The notes: a model not told the origin generated them from the letters alone. 64,000 nucleotides of DNA from Mycolicibacterium rufum (GCF_022374875.2 NZ_CP092427.2:3720001-3784000); one strand, 5' to 3'. Shown: positions 34,709 through 44,976, counted from the first letter of the stretch. Translations and numbers: made by a program.

Positions 34709-35491
34709 GTGACCGACGCCGCCGACAGCGCCATCAGCCTCGCCCTCACCGGCCGCGTCGTGCTCGTGACCGGTGGTGTGCGCGGTGTCGGCGCAGGCAT
34801 CAGCCGGGTCTTCGCCGGCCAGGGAGCCACGGTCGTGACCTGTGCCCGCCGTCCCGTCGACGGCTCGCCGTTCGAGTTCCGCCCGTGCGACATCCGCGAC
34901 GACGACGCGGTCGCCGCACTGGTCGCCGGCATCGTCGCCGACCACGGCCGCCTCGACGTCGTGGTGAACAACGCCGGAGGCTCGCCCTATGTCCCGGCCG
35001 CCGAGGCGTCGGCGAAGTTCAGCCGCAAGATCGTCGAGCTCAACCTGCTCGGCGCGCTGTCGGTGTCGACGCACGCCAATGCGGTGATGCAGCAGCAGGA
35101 TTCGGGTGGCGCGATCGTCAACATCTCCAGTGTCAGCGGGCGCCGGCCCACACCCGGCACCGTCGCCTACGGCGCGGCGAAGGCCGGCGTCGAGAACATG
35201 ACCGCGACGCTCGCCGTCGAGTGGGCGCCCAAGGTGCGCGTGAACTCCGTGGTCGTCGGCATGGTCGAGACCGAGCAGTCCGAACTCTTCTACGGTGACG
35301 CCGACTCGATCGCCGCGATCTCGCGCAACGTGCCGCTCGGCCGGCTGGGCAGGCCCGAGGACATCGGCTGGGCCACGGCGTTTCTCGCGTCCCCGGCGGC
35401 GTCCTACATCAGCGGGGCGTCGCTCGAGGTGCACGGCGGCGGCGAGCCGCCGCACTACCTGTCGACCACCACTGCGGACATCAAACACTGA
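34709..35491 (+). CDS. SDR oxidoreductase (Rv3549c type)
   Basis: A 260-residue short-chain dehydrogenase at the position of Rv3549c. Motifs are VVLVTGGVRGVGAGISRVF, NNAGGSPYV, NISSVSG and the catalytic AYGAAKAGV. The steroid substrate has not been fixed as far as I know; KstR2 control places it in C/D-ring degradation. GTG 34709 is probably leaderless (TACGCT 6 nt upstream). The next SDR begins 14 bp downstream. Confidence 0.87.
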   Translation: MTDAADSAISLALTGRVVLVTGGVRGVGAGISRVFAGQGATVVTCARRPVDGSPFEFRPCDIRDDDAVAALVAGIVADHGRLDVVVNNAGGSPYVPAAEASAKFSRKIVELNLLGALSVSTHANAVMQQQDSGGAIVNISSVSGRRPTPGTVAYGAAKAGVENMTATLAVEWAPKVRVNSVVVGMVETEQSELFYGDADSIAAISRNVPLGRLGRPEDIGWATAFLASPAASYISGASLEVHGGGEPPHYLSTTTADIKH

Positions 35492-35505
35492 AGGAGACGA
35501 CACAC

Positions 35506-36411
35506 ATGGGATTGCTCGACGGCCGCGTGGTCATCGTGACGGGTGCGGGCGGCGGGATCGGCCGGGCGCACGCCCTGGCCTTCGCCGCCGAAGGCGCGCG
35601 GGTGGTGGTCAACGACATCGGCGTCGGTCTGGACGGTTCGCCCGCCGGCGGCGGCAGCGCCGCGCAGGGAGTCGTCGACGAGATCGTCGCCGCCGGAGGA
35701 GAAGCCGTCACCAGCGGCGCCAACGTCGCGGACTGGGCCCAGGCCGAGGGTCTGATCCAGACTGCGGTCGACGCGTTCGGTGGCCTCGACGTCCTGGTCA
35801 ACAACGCGGGCATCGTGCGGGACCGGATGTTCACGAACACCAGCGAAGAGGAGTTCGACGCGGTGACGGCCGTGCACCTCAAGGGGCACTTCGCCACGAT
35901 GAAGCACGCGGCCGCGTACTGGCGTGCGAAGTCGAAGGCCGGAGAGACCGTGGACGCCCGCATCATCAACACCAGTTCCGGTGCGGGACTGCAGGGCAGC
36001 GTCGGGCAGGCCAATTACAGCGCGGCCAAGGCCGGCATCGCGGCGCTCACGCTCGTCGCCGCCGCCGAGATGGGTCGCTACGGAGTGTCGGTCAACGCGA
36101 TCGCCCCGTCGGCGCGCACCCGGATGACCGAGACCGTGTTCGCGGACATGATGTCCACGCAGGACCGGGATTTCGACGCGATGGCCCCGGAGAACATCTC
36201 GCCGCTGGTGGTGTGGCTCGGCAGCGTCGAGTCGCGGGGCGTCACCGGCACGATGTTCGAGGTCGAGGGCGGCAAGATCCGGATCGCCGAGGGCTGGGCG
36301 CACGGCCCGGAGATCGACAAGGGTGCGAAGTGGGACCCGGCCGAGCTCGGACCCGTGGTGGCCGACCTGCTCGCCAAGGCGCGCCGGCCGGTCCCCGTCT
36401 ACGGGGCCTGA
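35506..36411 (+). CDS. SDR oxidoreductase (Rv3548c type)
   Basis: A 301-residue short-chain dehydrogenase of the longer, peroxisomal hydroxyacyl-CoA dehydrogenase-like type. It has VVIVTGAGGGIGRAHALAFA, NNAGIVRDRMF, INTSSGAGLQGSVGQ and NYSAAKAGI. The Arg-Asp pair in IVRDRMF is typical of multifunctional enzyme-type dehydrogenases, suggesting a 3-hydroxyacyl-CoA substrate. AAGGAG precedes ATG 35506. A strong hairpin follows before the convergent ddn-like gene. Confidence 0.87.
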   Translation: MGLLDGRVVIVTGAGGGIGRAHALAFAAEGARVVVNDIGVGLDGSPAGGGSAAQGVVDEIVAAGGEAVTSGANVADWAQAEGLIQTAVDAFGGLDVLVNNAGIVRDRMFTNTSEEEFDAVTAVHLKGHFATMKHAAAYWRAKSKAGETVDARIINTSSGAGLQGSVGQANYSAAKAGIAALTLVAAAEMGRYGVSVNAIAPSARTRMTETVFADMMSTQDRDFDAMAPENISPLVVWLGSVESRGVTGTMFEVEGGKIRIAEGWAHGPEIDKGAKWDPAELGPVVADLLAKARRPVPVYGA

Positions 36412-36424
36412 GTCACCTCAGCCG

Positions 36425-36482
36425 TCTGGTGTGCGTGCAGAGCGGAATTCGGGCCGCTGGAGCGCTCTGAGCGCACACCAGA
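36425..36482. terminator. Hairpin between convergent genes
   Basis: Arms of 19 bases (36425-36443 and 36464-36482) pair at 17 positions around a 20-base loop. There is no T-tract, as is common in mycobacteria. It lies between the stops of the SDR and the ddn-like gene and could serve both directions. Confidence 0.65.
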
Positions 36483-36493
36483 GCCGGCGGGAG

Positions 36494-36973
36494 TCAGGCC
36501 GGGTCGCAGATGATGATCGGGATCTTGCGCGACGTGTAGGACCGGTAGTTGGCGTAGTCGGGGTACATCGCATCGAGCTTGGGCCAGTAGTGGTCCCGCT
36601 CGTCGTCGGTGGCCTCTCGCGCGATCAGCGACAGCGTCTCGCGCTTGGTCTGGAACGCCACCTTCGCGTCGGCCTTGATGTTCAGGTACCACATCGGGTG
36701 GGTGTCGCGGCCGCCCTGCGAGGCGACGAGCACGATGCGCTGGTCCTCCTGCAGGAACAGCAGCGGGACGTCGCGGGGTTCGCCGCTCTTGCGCCCCGTC
36801 GTCGTCAGGATCCCGACCTCGGAGCCGCGCAGGAACTTGTCGCCGATCCGGCCGTTGCTCTTCTTGAACAGCCAGGTCTGCGCGCGGGACATCCACTTGA
36901 TGCCGAGGGCGACGGGCTTGGAGTTCAGACCCTTGATCTGCTTGTCGGACAGCGGACGGGAAGCTTCGACCAT
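36494..36973 (-). CDS. F420-dependent nitroreductase family protein (Ddn-like)
   Basis: A 159-residue protein of the deazaflavin-dependent nitroreductase family, which binds reduced F420. LTTTGRKSGEPRDVPLLFLQ and ASQGGRDTHPMWYLNIKAD are the conserved cofactor-binding blocks. M. tuberculosis has the pretomanid activator Ddn (Rv3547) at the same place next to fadA5, so this is its positional counterpart. Whether it has the same activity cannot be told from sequence. It is the last gene of the fadA5 operon, 9 bp after the NTF2-like gene. Confidence 0.88.
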   Translation of the reverse strand: MVEASRPLSDKQIKGLNSKPVALGIKWMSRAQTWLFKKSNGRIGDKFLRGSEVGILTTTGRKSGEPRDVPLLFLQEDQRIVLVASQGGRDTHPMWYLNIKADAKVAFQTKRETLSLIAREATDDERDHYWPKLDAMYPDYANYRSYTSRKIPIIICDPA

Positions 36974-36982
36974 GGCGGAACC

Positions 36983-37368
36983 CTATCGCGTCAGGAACGG
37001 GCGGATGTCGGCCCGGATGTGGTGGATCTGCGCCGTGCCCGACGGGTCGTCGGCGGGGATCGTGAACGTCTCGTCGATGTGGGCGCCCACCCGACGGCCG
37101 GCCAGCCGCGGCCTGGTCACCAGGTCGAAGCGCGCCCGCACCGTGTCGCCGTCGACGGTGAATTCCGGTGTGCTGACCGTGTCGATCACCCGGTACTGCA
37201 GTCCGCCGTTGAGGCTGCGCCGCAAGTGGTTTCCGGAGAAGCCGGTCTTGAGGCCGACCTCGACACGGGTGCACCCCGGCGCGAACGGGACGCCGCTGGC
37301 GTCGTGACTGGCCAGCGCGCTGATGTAGGCCTGCGCCGCGGCGATGCGGTCCGCATCGGATAGGCCCA

Positions 37369-37369
<1 letters not shown>
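36983..37369 (-). CDS. NTF2-like small protein
   Basis: A 128-residue protein with the alternating helix and strand pattern of SnoaL/NTF2-like folds (AQAYISALASHDASGVPF at the start, DIRPFLTR at the end). The function is unknown; members can be isomerases, hydratases or binding proteins. ATG 37369 overlaps the fadA5 stop (TGATG), so it is co-translated with fadA5. Its place in a KstR-controlled operon suggests a steroid-related role, which is inference. In M. tuberculosis ddn directly follows fadA5, so this gene looks like an addition. Confidence 0.7.
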
Positions 37370-38541
<1,172 letters not shown>

Positions 38542-38542
38542 C

Positions 38543-38556
38543 TAGAACACGTTTCA
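38543..38556. promoter_or_regulatory. KstR operator, fadA5 side
   Basis: TAGAACACGTTTCA matches the KstR motif TnnAACnnGTTnnA. It lies 11 bp upstream of the fadA5 start on the minus strand, the position of a repressor site over the transcription start. Confidence 0.92.
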
Positions 38557-38621
38557 TTACTCTGACAAGCGGCGATGCCGCCATGCCTTTCATCTGCGGT
38601 GGAGGCATGTTTTACTGGCAC

Positions 38622-38635
38622 TAGAACACGTTGCA
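38622..38635. promoter_or_regulatory. KstR operator, cyp125 side
   Basis: TAGAACACGTTGCA matches the KstR motif TnnAACnnGTTnnA. It lies 19 bp before the cyp125 ATG. The two operators in this divergent region are 79 bp apart, so each promoter has its own site. Confidence 0.92.
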
Positions 38636-38653
38636 ATTGAGGAGTGCTTCCCT

Positions 38654-39916
38654 ATGCCAGGCCCGAACGCTTGCCCGATCAGCCCCCACTTCGATTTCCT
38701 GGACGCGAGCCTGAACCTCGAGCGGTTGCCCGTCGAGGAACTGGCCGAACTGCGCAAGTCCGAGCCTATCCACTGGGTGGACGTGCCGGGCGGCACCGGG
38801 GGCTTCGGCGACAAGGGTTACTGGCTGGTGACCAAGCACGCCGACGTCAAAGAGGTGTCCAAGCGCAACGACATCTTCGGCAGTTCCCCGGACGGTGCGA
38901 TCCCGACGTGGCCGCAGGGCATGACCCGTGACGCGATCGACCTGCAGAAGGCCGTGCTGCTGAACATGGATGCGCCCCAGCACACCCGACTACGGAAGAT
39001 CATCTCCCGCGGGTTCACCCCCCGCGCCGTGGGCCGGCTGGAGGCCGAGCTGCGTGACCGCGCGCAGAAGATCGCCCAGACGGCTGCCGCCGAGGGCGCC
39101 GGCGACTTCGTCGAGCAGGTGTCGTGCGAGCTGCCGCTGCAGGCCATCGCCGGGCTGCTGGGCGTGCCGCAGGAGGACCGCGACAAGTTGTTCCGGTGGT
39201 CCAACGAGATGACCGCCGGCGAGGATCCCGAGTACGCCGACGTCGATCCGGCGATGTCCTCCTTCGAGCTCATCACCTACGCGATGAAGATGGCCGAGGA
39301 GCGCAAGAACAACCCGACCGACGACATCGTCACCCAGCTCATCGAGGCCGACATCGAGGGCGAGAAGCTCTCCGACGATGAGTTCGGCTTCTTCGTAGTG
39401 ATGCTCGCCGTCGCAGGCAACGAGACCACCCGGAACTCGATCACCCACGGGATGATCGCGTTCTCCCAGAACCCCGACCAGTGGGAGCTCTACAAGAAGG
39501 AGCGCCCGGACACGGCCGCCGACGAGATCGTCCGCTGGGCCACCCCGGTGTCGGCGTTCCAGCGCACCGCGCTCGAAGACACCGAGCTGGGCGGGGTGTC
39601 GATCAAGAAGGGCGAGCGCGTCGTGATGTCGTACCGTTCGGCCAACTTCGACGAGGACGTGTTCGCCGATCCGCACCGGTTCGACATCACGCGCAGCCCC
39701 AACCCGCACGTCGGGTTCGGTGGCACGGGTGCGCACTACTGCATCGGCGCCAACCTCGCGAAGATGACGATCAACCTGATCTTCAACGCGGTCGCCGACA
39801 ACATGCCGGAACTCAAGCCGGTCGGTGAACCCGAGCGGTTAAAGTCGGGCTGGCTCAACGGCATCAAACACTGGCAGGTCGATTACACCGGCAAGGGTTG
39901 CCCGGTCGGTCACTGA
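38654..39916 (+). CDS. cyp125: Steroid C26-monooxygenase CYP125
   Basis: A 420-residue cytochrome P450 that oxidises the terminal side-chain methyl of cholesterol or cholestenone to the C26 acid. The heme ligand is Cys363 (GFGGTGAHYCIGANLAK), the I-helix oxygen-binding motif is AGNETT (254-259), and the ExxR pair is EIVRW (291-295). GAGGAG lies 10 bases before ATG 38654. It heads the cyp125-fadE28-fadE29-chsH2-chsH1-ltp2 operon under its own KstR site. The order is the same as in M. tuberculosis. Confidence 0.95.
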   Translation: MPGPNACPISPHFDFLDASLNLERLPVEELAELRKSEPIHWVDVPGGTGGFGDKGYWLVTKHADVKEVSKRNDIFGSSPDGAIPTWPQGMTRDAIDLQKAVLLNMDAPQHTRLRKIISRGFTPRAVGRLEAELRDRAQKIAQTAAAEGAGDFVEQVSCELPLQAIAGLLGVPQEDRDKLFRWSNEMTAGEDPEYADVDPAMSSFELITYAMKMAEERKNNPTDDIVTQLIEADIEGEKLSDDEFGFFVVMLAVAGNETTRNSITHGMIAFSQNPDQWELYKKERPDTAADEIVRWATPVSAFQRTALEDTELGGVSIKKGERVVMSYRSANFDEDVFADPHRFDITRSPNPHVGFGGTGAHYCIGANLAKMTINLIFNAVADNMPELKPVGEPERLKSGWLNGIKHWQVDYTGKGCPVGH

Positions 39917-39938
39917 CACGTACTCGAGGAGGAGTCGG

Positions 39939-40940
39939 GTGGACTTCAGTCCAGACGAGGGTCAGCAGGCGGTCGCCGATGTGGTGACGTCGGTGCTGGA
40001 ACGCGACAACACATGGGACGCTTTGGTTTCCGGGGGTGTGCTGGCACTGGCCGCCCCGGAACGGCTCGGCGGTGACGGACTCGGACTCGCCGAGATCGCG
40101 ACCGCGCTGACCGAGATCGGCAGGCACGGGACCATCAGTCCGGCGCCGGTGACCCTCGCCGCTGCGGCGGTGCTCGGCGAGCTGGCCTCGGATTCCCAGC
40201 AGGACCGCTACCTCGCGGACCTGGCGGGAGGATCGGTGCTGAGCCTGGCGCTCAACGAACCCGGCGCCTCCCAGCCCGACCGGCCGGCGACCACGTTCTC
40301 CGCGGGCCGGCTCAATGGCACTAAGCTCGCGGTCGGCTATGCCGGGCAGGCGCAGTGGCTCGTCGTCACCGCCGACAACGGCGTGGTGGTGGTGCGCGGC
40401 GACGCCGACGGCGTCTCGGCGACCAAGACGCCGACGTCGACCGGTGCGGACGAGTTCGTGGTGACGTTCACCGACGTCGCGGTCGACGACGACGACGTGC
40501 TCGCCGGCGCCGCCCCGCATCGGGTGAATCAACTGGTGCTGGCCGCGTTCGGTGCCTTCGCCGCCGGCCTGGTCGCCGGTGCGCTGCGGCTGACCGCCGA
40601 CTACGTCGCCACGCGCGAGCAGTTCGGCCGGCCGCTGTCGACGTTCCAGACCGTCGCAGCGCAACTCTCCGAGGTCTACATCGCTTCGCGCACAGTGTCT
40701 CTGGTGGCGACGTCAGCGGCATGGCTTCTCTCCCAGGGCCTCGACGCCGACGACGACCTCGCGATCCTGGGTTACTGGCTCACCTCGCAGGCACCACCGG
40801 CGATGCGGCTGTGCCATCACCTGCACGGCGGCATGGGCATGGACATCACCTACCCGATGAACCGCTACTTCTCGTCGATCAAGGATCTGACCCGGGTGCT
40901 GGGTGGTCCGACACACCGTCTCGATCTGGTGGGAGCGTAA
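39939..40940 (+). CDS. fadE28: FadE28 (ChsE1), acyl-CoA dehydrogenase subunit
   Basis: A 333-residue acyl-CoA dehydrogenase subunit. With FadE29 it forms the alpha2beta2 ChsE1-ChsE2 enzyme that dehydrogenates the 3-carbon side chain of 3-oxo-4-pregnene-20-carboxyl-CoA. EQFGRPLSTFQTVAAQLSEV and HHLHGGMGMDITYPMNRYF are the conserved C-terminal blocks. It is shorter than one-subunit family members, as expected. GTG 39939 follows GAGGAG. Its stop abuts the fadE29 ATG. Confidence 0.93.
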   Translation: MDFSPDEGQQAVADVVTSVLERDNTWDALVSGGVLALAAPERLGGDGLGLAEIATALTEIGRHGTISPAPVTLAAAAVLGELASDSQQDRYLADLAGGSVLSLALNEPGASQPDRPATTFSAGRLNGTKLAVGYAGQAQWLVVTADNGVVVVRGDADGVSATKTPTSTGADEFVVTFTDVAVDDDDVLAGAAPHRVNQLVLAAFGAFAAGLVAGALRLTADYVATREQFGRPLSTFQTVAAQLSEVYIASRTVSLVATSAAWLLSQGLDADDDLAILGYWLTSQAPPAMRLCHHLHGGMGMDITYPMNRYFSSIKDLTRVLGGPTHRLDLVGA

Positions 40941-42104
40941 ATGTACATCGAACTGACCCCCGAGCAGCGGGCTCTGCAAGCCGAACTGCGCCAGTACTTC
41001 TCGACGCTGATCACGCCCGAAGAGGCCGAGGCGATGGAGTCGAACCGGCACAACGAGGCCTACCGCGCGGTGATCAAGCGGATGGGCTCGGACGGCAAGC
41101 TCGGCATGGGCTGGCCGAAGGAGTACGGCGGGCTGGGGTTCGGGCCCATCGAGCAACAGATCTTCGTCAACGAGGCGAACCGCGCGGATGTGCCGCTGCC
41201 CCTGGTGACGTTGCAGACCGTCGGTCCCACGCTGCAGGTGTACGGCACCGAGGAGCAGAAGCAGAAGTTCCTGCCCGGAATCCTCTCGGGTGACATCCAT
41301 TTCGCGATCGGCTACTCCGAACCCGACGCGGGCACCGACCTCGCCTCACTGCGGACCACGGCCGTTCGCCATGGCGATGAATACATCGTCAACGGGCAGA
41401 AGATGTGGACCACCGGCGCCCACGACGCCGACTACATCTGGCTGGCCTGCCGCACCGACCCGGATGCCGCCAAGCACAAGGGCATCTCGATCCTGATCGT
41501 CGACACCAAGGATCCGGGGTTCTCGTGGACGCCGATCATCCTGTCCGACGGTGCGCACCACACCAACGCGTCGTACTACAACGACGTGCGGGTGCCCGCG
41601 GACATGCTCGTCGGCGAGGAGAATGGTGGCTGGAAGCTGATCACCACCCAGCTCAACCACGAACGGGTGGGTTTGGGCCCGGCGGGTCGCGTCGCCGGCA
41701 TCTACGACCAGGTGCACGCGTGGGCGTCGAAGCCCGGCTCAGACGGTGTCACGCCGATCGAGCAGGCCGACGTCAAGCGGCTGCTGGGTCAGATCAAGGC
41801 GATCTGGCGGGTGAACGAGCTGCTGAACTGGCAGGTGGCCGCCTCGGGGGAGACCATCGCGGTCGCCGATGCCGCGGCCACCAAGGTGTTCTCGACCGAA
41901 CGCATCCAGGAGGTCGGCCGGCTCGCCGAGGAGATCGTCGGCACCTACGGCAACCCGGCCGACCCACAGACCGGTGAGTTGCTCGACTGGCTGGACAAGA
42001 TGACCAAACGCAATCTCGTGATCACGTTCGGTGGAGGCGTCAACGAGGTGATGCGCGAGATGATCTCGGCGTCGGGGCTGAAGGTCCCGAGGGTCCCCCG
42101 GTGA
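40941..42104 (+). CDS. fadE29: FadE29 (ChsE2), acyl-CoA dehydrogenase subunit
   Basis: A 387-residue acyl-CoA dehydrogenase, the partner of FadE28 and the subunit expected to carry the catalytic glutamate. Conserved parts are GYSEPDAGTDLASLRTTA, YIVNGQKMWTTGAHDADYIW and FGGGVNEVMREMISASG at the C-terminus. ATG 40941 directly follows the TAA of fadE28, and its end overlaps chsH2 by 4 bp, indicating coupled expression of the complex subunits. Confidence 0.94.
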   Translation: MYIELTPEQRALQAELRQYFSTLITPEEAEAMESNRHNEAYRAVIKRMGSDGKLGMGWPKEYGGLGFGPIEQQIFVNEANRADVPLPLVTLQTVGPTLQVYGTEEQKQKFLPGILSGDIHFAIGYSEPDAGTDLASLRTTAVRHGDEYIVNGQKMWTTGAHDADYIWLACRTDPDAAKHKGISILIVDTKDPGFSWTPIILSDGAHHTNASYYNDVRVPADMLVGEENGGWKLITTQLNHERVGLGPAGRVAGIYDQVHAWASKPGSDGVTPIEQADVKRLLGQIKAIWRVNELLNWQVAASGETIAVADAAATKVFSTERIQEVGRLAEEIVGTYGNPADPQTGELLDWLDKMTKRNLVITFGGGVNEVMREMISASGLKVPRVPR

Positions 42105-43072
42105 GCGGAGAGGGCACCGTCGAGGACATCCGGGCCGCAGCGGAGCGCGTCAAGGCCGAGGGCAAGAGCGCGCCGCGCCAGGCCCGGCACGCGGTGAACC
42201 AGCCGATGGTGGACCACTGGCTCGACGCGATGGGCGACAAGAACCCCATCTACGTCGACGAGGAGGCCGCGAAGGCCGCCGGGCATCCCGGTGTGGTGGC
42301 CCCGCCCGCGATGATCCAGGTGTGGACGATGATGGGCCTGGGCGGTAGCCGCCCGGACGACGATCCGCTGGGCAAGATCCTCGAATTGTTCGACGAAGCA
42401 GGGTATGTCGGTGTCGTCGCCACCAACTGTGAGCAGACCTACCACCGCTACCTGCGCCCGGGTGAGCAGGTGAGCGTCACCGCCGAGCTGACCGACGTGG
42501 TCGGCCCCAAGCGCACTGCGCTGGGTGAGGGGTTCTTCATCACCCAGACCATCACCTGGACCGTCGACGGGGATGCTGTCGCCGAAATGCTCTGGCGCAT
42601 CATGAAATTCCGCCCGGCAGACCAGGATGTGCCCGCGTCGACGGTGCCCGAGGACCTCGATACCGAGGCGATGATGCGGCCCGCGTCCTCGAAGGACACG
42701 AAGTTCTTCTGGGACGGCGTGAACGCCCACGAACTGAGGATCCAGAAGCGCGGGGACGGCACCCTGCAGCATCCGCCGGTACCCGCCCTGTGGGCGGATA
42801 AGGAAGCTCCGGCCGACTACGTCGTCGCCTCGGGCAAGGGCGTGGTGTTCAGTTACGTGGTCCATCACGCCCCGAAGGTGCCGGGCCGCACGCTGCCGTT
42901 CGTCATCGCGCTCGTCGAACTCGAGGAAGGGGTGCGGATGCTCGGTGAGCTCCGTGACGTCGATCCTGCCGCCGTGAAGATCGGAATGCCCGTGCGCGCA
43001 ACGTACATCGACTTCCCGGACAGCGCGTCCGGGCCGGCCTGGACGCTGTACGCCTGGGAGCCCGACGCATGA
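42101..43072 (+). CDS. chsH2: ChsH2, MaoC-like hydratase subunit with DUF35 domain
   Basis: A 323-residue two-domain protein. Residues about 15-180 form a MaoC-like hot-dog domain (MVDHWLDAMGDKNPIYVDEE). Residues about 200-323 form a DUF35 OB-fold domain (ELRIQKRGDGTLQHPPVPAL). With ChsH1 the first domain hydrates the C17-C20 enoyl-CoA; the DUF35 domain binds the aldolase Ltp2. The zinc-ribbon cysteines of many DUF35 proteins are not seen. GTG 42101 overlaps the fadE29 stop. Confidence 0.92.
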   Translation: MSGEGTVEDIRAAAERVKAEGKSAPRQARHAVNQPMVDHWLDAMGDKNPIYVDEEAAKAAGHPGVVAPPAMIQVWTMMGLGGSRPDDDPLGKILELFDEAGYVGVVATNCEQTYHRYLRPGEQVSVTAELTDVVGPKRTALGEGFFITQTITWTVDGDAVAEMLWRIMKFRPADQDVPASTVPEDLDTEAMMRPASSKDTKFFWDGVNAHELRIQKRGDGTLQHPPVPALWADKEAPADYVVASGKGVVFSYVVHHAPKVPGRTLPFVIALVELEEGVRMLGELRDVDPAAVKIGMPVRATYIDFPDSASGPAWTLYAWEPDA

Positions 43073-43473
43073 GCGCCCCTGCCGTCGAGGTCGGCACCAA
43101 GCTCCCCGAACTGGCCCTCTACGGTGACCCGACGTTCATCGTGTCGACCGCGATCGCCACCCGCGACTATCAGGACGTCCACCACGATCGGGACAAGGCG
43201 CAGGCCAAGGGATCCAAGGACATCTTCGTCAACATCCTCACCGACACCGGCCTGGTACAGCGCTTCATCACCGACTGGGCGGGCCCGACGGCGGTGATCA
43301 GATCGATCTCGCTGCGCCTCGGAGTGCCGTGGTACGCCTACGACACGGTGACGTTCACCGGGGAGGTCACCGAGATCGCCGACGACCTCATCACGCTGAA
43401 GATCGTGGGCCGCAACAGCCTCGGTGACCATGTCATCGCCACGGCCAGCCTCACGATCGGAGAAGGCGCATGA
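43069..43473 (+). CDS. chsH1: ChsH1, MaoC-like hydratase subunit
   Basis: A 134-residue single hot-dog protein that completes the ChsH1-ChsH2 hydratase and contributes the active-site residues. DYQDVHHDRDKAQAKGSKDI carries the hydratase-type Asp and His. The enzyme adds water to 3-oxo-4,17-pregnadiene-20-carboxyl-CoA to give the 17-hydroxy compound. It overlaps both neighbours by 4 bp. Confidence 0.93.
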   Translation: MSAPAVEVGTKLPELALYGDPTFIVSTAIATRDYQDVHHDRDKAQAKGSKDIFVNILTDTGLVQRFITDWAGPTAVIRSISLRLGVPWYAYDTVTFTGEVTEIADDLITLKIVGRNSLGDHVIATASLTIGEGA

Positions 43474-44636
43474 GCGACGGCCTGTCCGGCAAGGCGGCGA
43501 TCGTCGGAATCGGCGCCACCGACTTCTCGAAGAACTCCGGCCGTAGCGAGCTGCGACTGGCCGCCGAGGCCGTGCTCGATGCGCTCGACGACGCCGGTCT
43601 GACACCCGCCGACGTCGACGGCATGGTGACGTTCACGATGGACTCCAACACCGAGGTGGCGGTGGCCCGCGCCACCGGGATCGGTGAGCTGAAGTTCTTC
43701 TCCAAGATCCACCACGGCGGCGGCGCGGCCTGCGCCACCATCCAGCAGGCGGCGCTGGCCGTCGCCACCGGAGTGGCGGAATGCGTTGTGGCGTACCGGG
43801 CTTTCAACGAACGCTCGGGCATGCGCTTCGGTCAGGTGCAGATGCGGCTGGTCGAGAACGCCGACTCCACCGGGGTGGACAACTCGTTCTCCTACCCGCA
43901 CGGCCTGTCCACGCCAGCGGCCCAGGTCGCGATGATCGCGCGCCGCTACATGCATCTGTCCGGTGCGACGAGCCGGGATTTCGGCGCGGTGTCGGTGGCC
44001 GACCGCAAGCACGCGGCCAACAACCCCAAGGCCTACTTCTACGGCAAGCCGATCACCATCGAGGACCATCAGAACTCGCGATGGATCGCCGAACCGTTGC
44101 GGCTGCTGGACTGCTGCCAGGAGACCGACGGTGGGGTGGCGCTCGTCGTGACCACGCCCGAACGGGCGAAAGACCTCAAGCACCGGCCCGCGGTCATCGA
44201 GGCGGCGTCGCAGGGGTCGAGCCCCGACCAGTATTCGATGGTCAGCTACTACCGTCCGGAGCTCGGTCTGCCGGAGATGGGGCTGGTGGGCAGGCAACTG
44301 TGGCAGCAGTCGGGGCTCACGCCGGAGGACATCCAGACCGCGATCCTCTACGACCACTTCACGCCGTTCACGTTGATCCAGCTCGAGGAACTCGGCTTCT
44401 GCGGTAAGGGCGAGGCGAAGGACTACGTGGCCGACGGTGCGATCGAGATCGGTGGCCGGCTGCCGATCAACACCCACGGTGGTCAGCTCGGCGAGGCGTA
44501 CATCCACGGGATGAACGGCATCGCCGAGGGGGTGCGCCAGCTCCGTGGAACCTCGGTGAACCCGGTGCCCGACGTCGAACACGTCCTGGTCACCGCGGGC
44601 ACCGGCGTGCCAACGTCGGGGCTGATCCTCGGTTGA
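43470..44636 (+). CDS. ltp2: Ltp2, steroid aldolase
   Basis: A 388-residue thiolase-superfamily protein that works as a retro-aldolase with the ChsH2 DUF35 domain, splitting 17-HOPC-CoA into androstenedione and propionyl-CoA. The start (KAAIVGIGATDFSKNSGRSE) and the histidine-containing GGRLPINTHGGQLGEAYIHG are typical of the SCP2-thiolase-like group. The usual thiolase nucleophile Cys is replaced in this subfamily, in line with GGGAACATIQQAALAV here. It ends the operon; the next 340 bp carry no gene. Confidence 0.93.
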   Translation: MSDGLSGKAAIVGIGATDFSKNSGRSELRLAAEAVLDALDDAGLTPADVDGMVTFTMDSNTEVAVARATGIGELKFFSKIHHGGGAACATIQQAALAVATGVAECVVAYRAFNERSGMRFGQVQMRLVENADSTGVDNSFSYPHGLSTPAAQVAMIARRYMHLSGATSRDFGAVSVADRKHAANNPKAYFYGKPITIEDHQNSRWIAEPLRLLDCCQETDGGVALVVTTPERAKDLKHRPAVIEAASQGSSPDQYSMVSYYRPELGLPEMGLVGRQLWQQSGLTPEDIQTAILYDHFTPFTLIQLEELGFCGKGEAKDYVADGAIEIGGRLPINTHGGQLGEAYIHGMNGIAEGVRQLRGTSVNPVPDVEHVLVTAGTGVPTSGLILG

Positions 44637-44976
44637 TCGACGCCGCTCAGCAAACTCCAATGACTTTCGAGGCCAGGCTATCTGCCACGCGGTGACAGGC
44701 CACGATGCCTCCGTGTGGGCGGATACGGACGCCCGTCGCATGATGAATTGACGGTTGCTTCAAGATCGCTCTGGCACGCAGAATACGTCCGATCAGGCGG
44801 AAGTGGTCCCTTCTGGGTGACCGGCGCCCGCACGGTTCTTGACAGCGCAAATAGTGTGGGTCTGAGGACGAAAAGTCATCTTGACCGCTTTTTCAGCAAA
44901 TCCCCATACTGATTCCGACGGGCTGGTGTCAGCCGCCCGGTGCGTAGTCGAGGGGGCGAGGTCGTGGACGCAGATC
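44637..44976. other. Intergenic region after ltp2 with a promoter
   Basis: No gene is supported here. TTGACC (44881-44886) and CATACT (44905-44910) are 18 bp apart and form a plausible promoter for the next gene. The TTG at 44881 could be read as a start codon but is better explained as the -35 element. No clear hairpin was found after ltp2. Confidence 0.5.

Noticed and set aside
44881-44976. TTG 44881 as the start of the proline-rich protein
   Set aside because: TTGACC there pairs with CATACT 18 bp downstream as a promoter, so translation must begin later.
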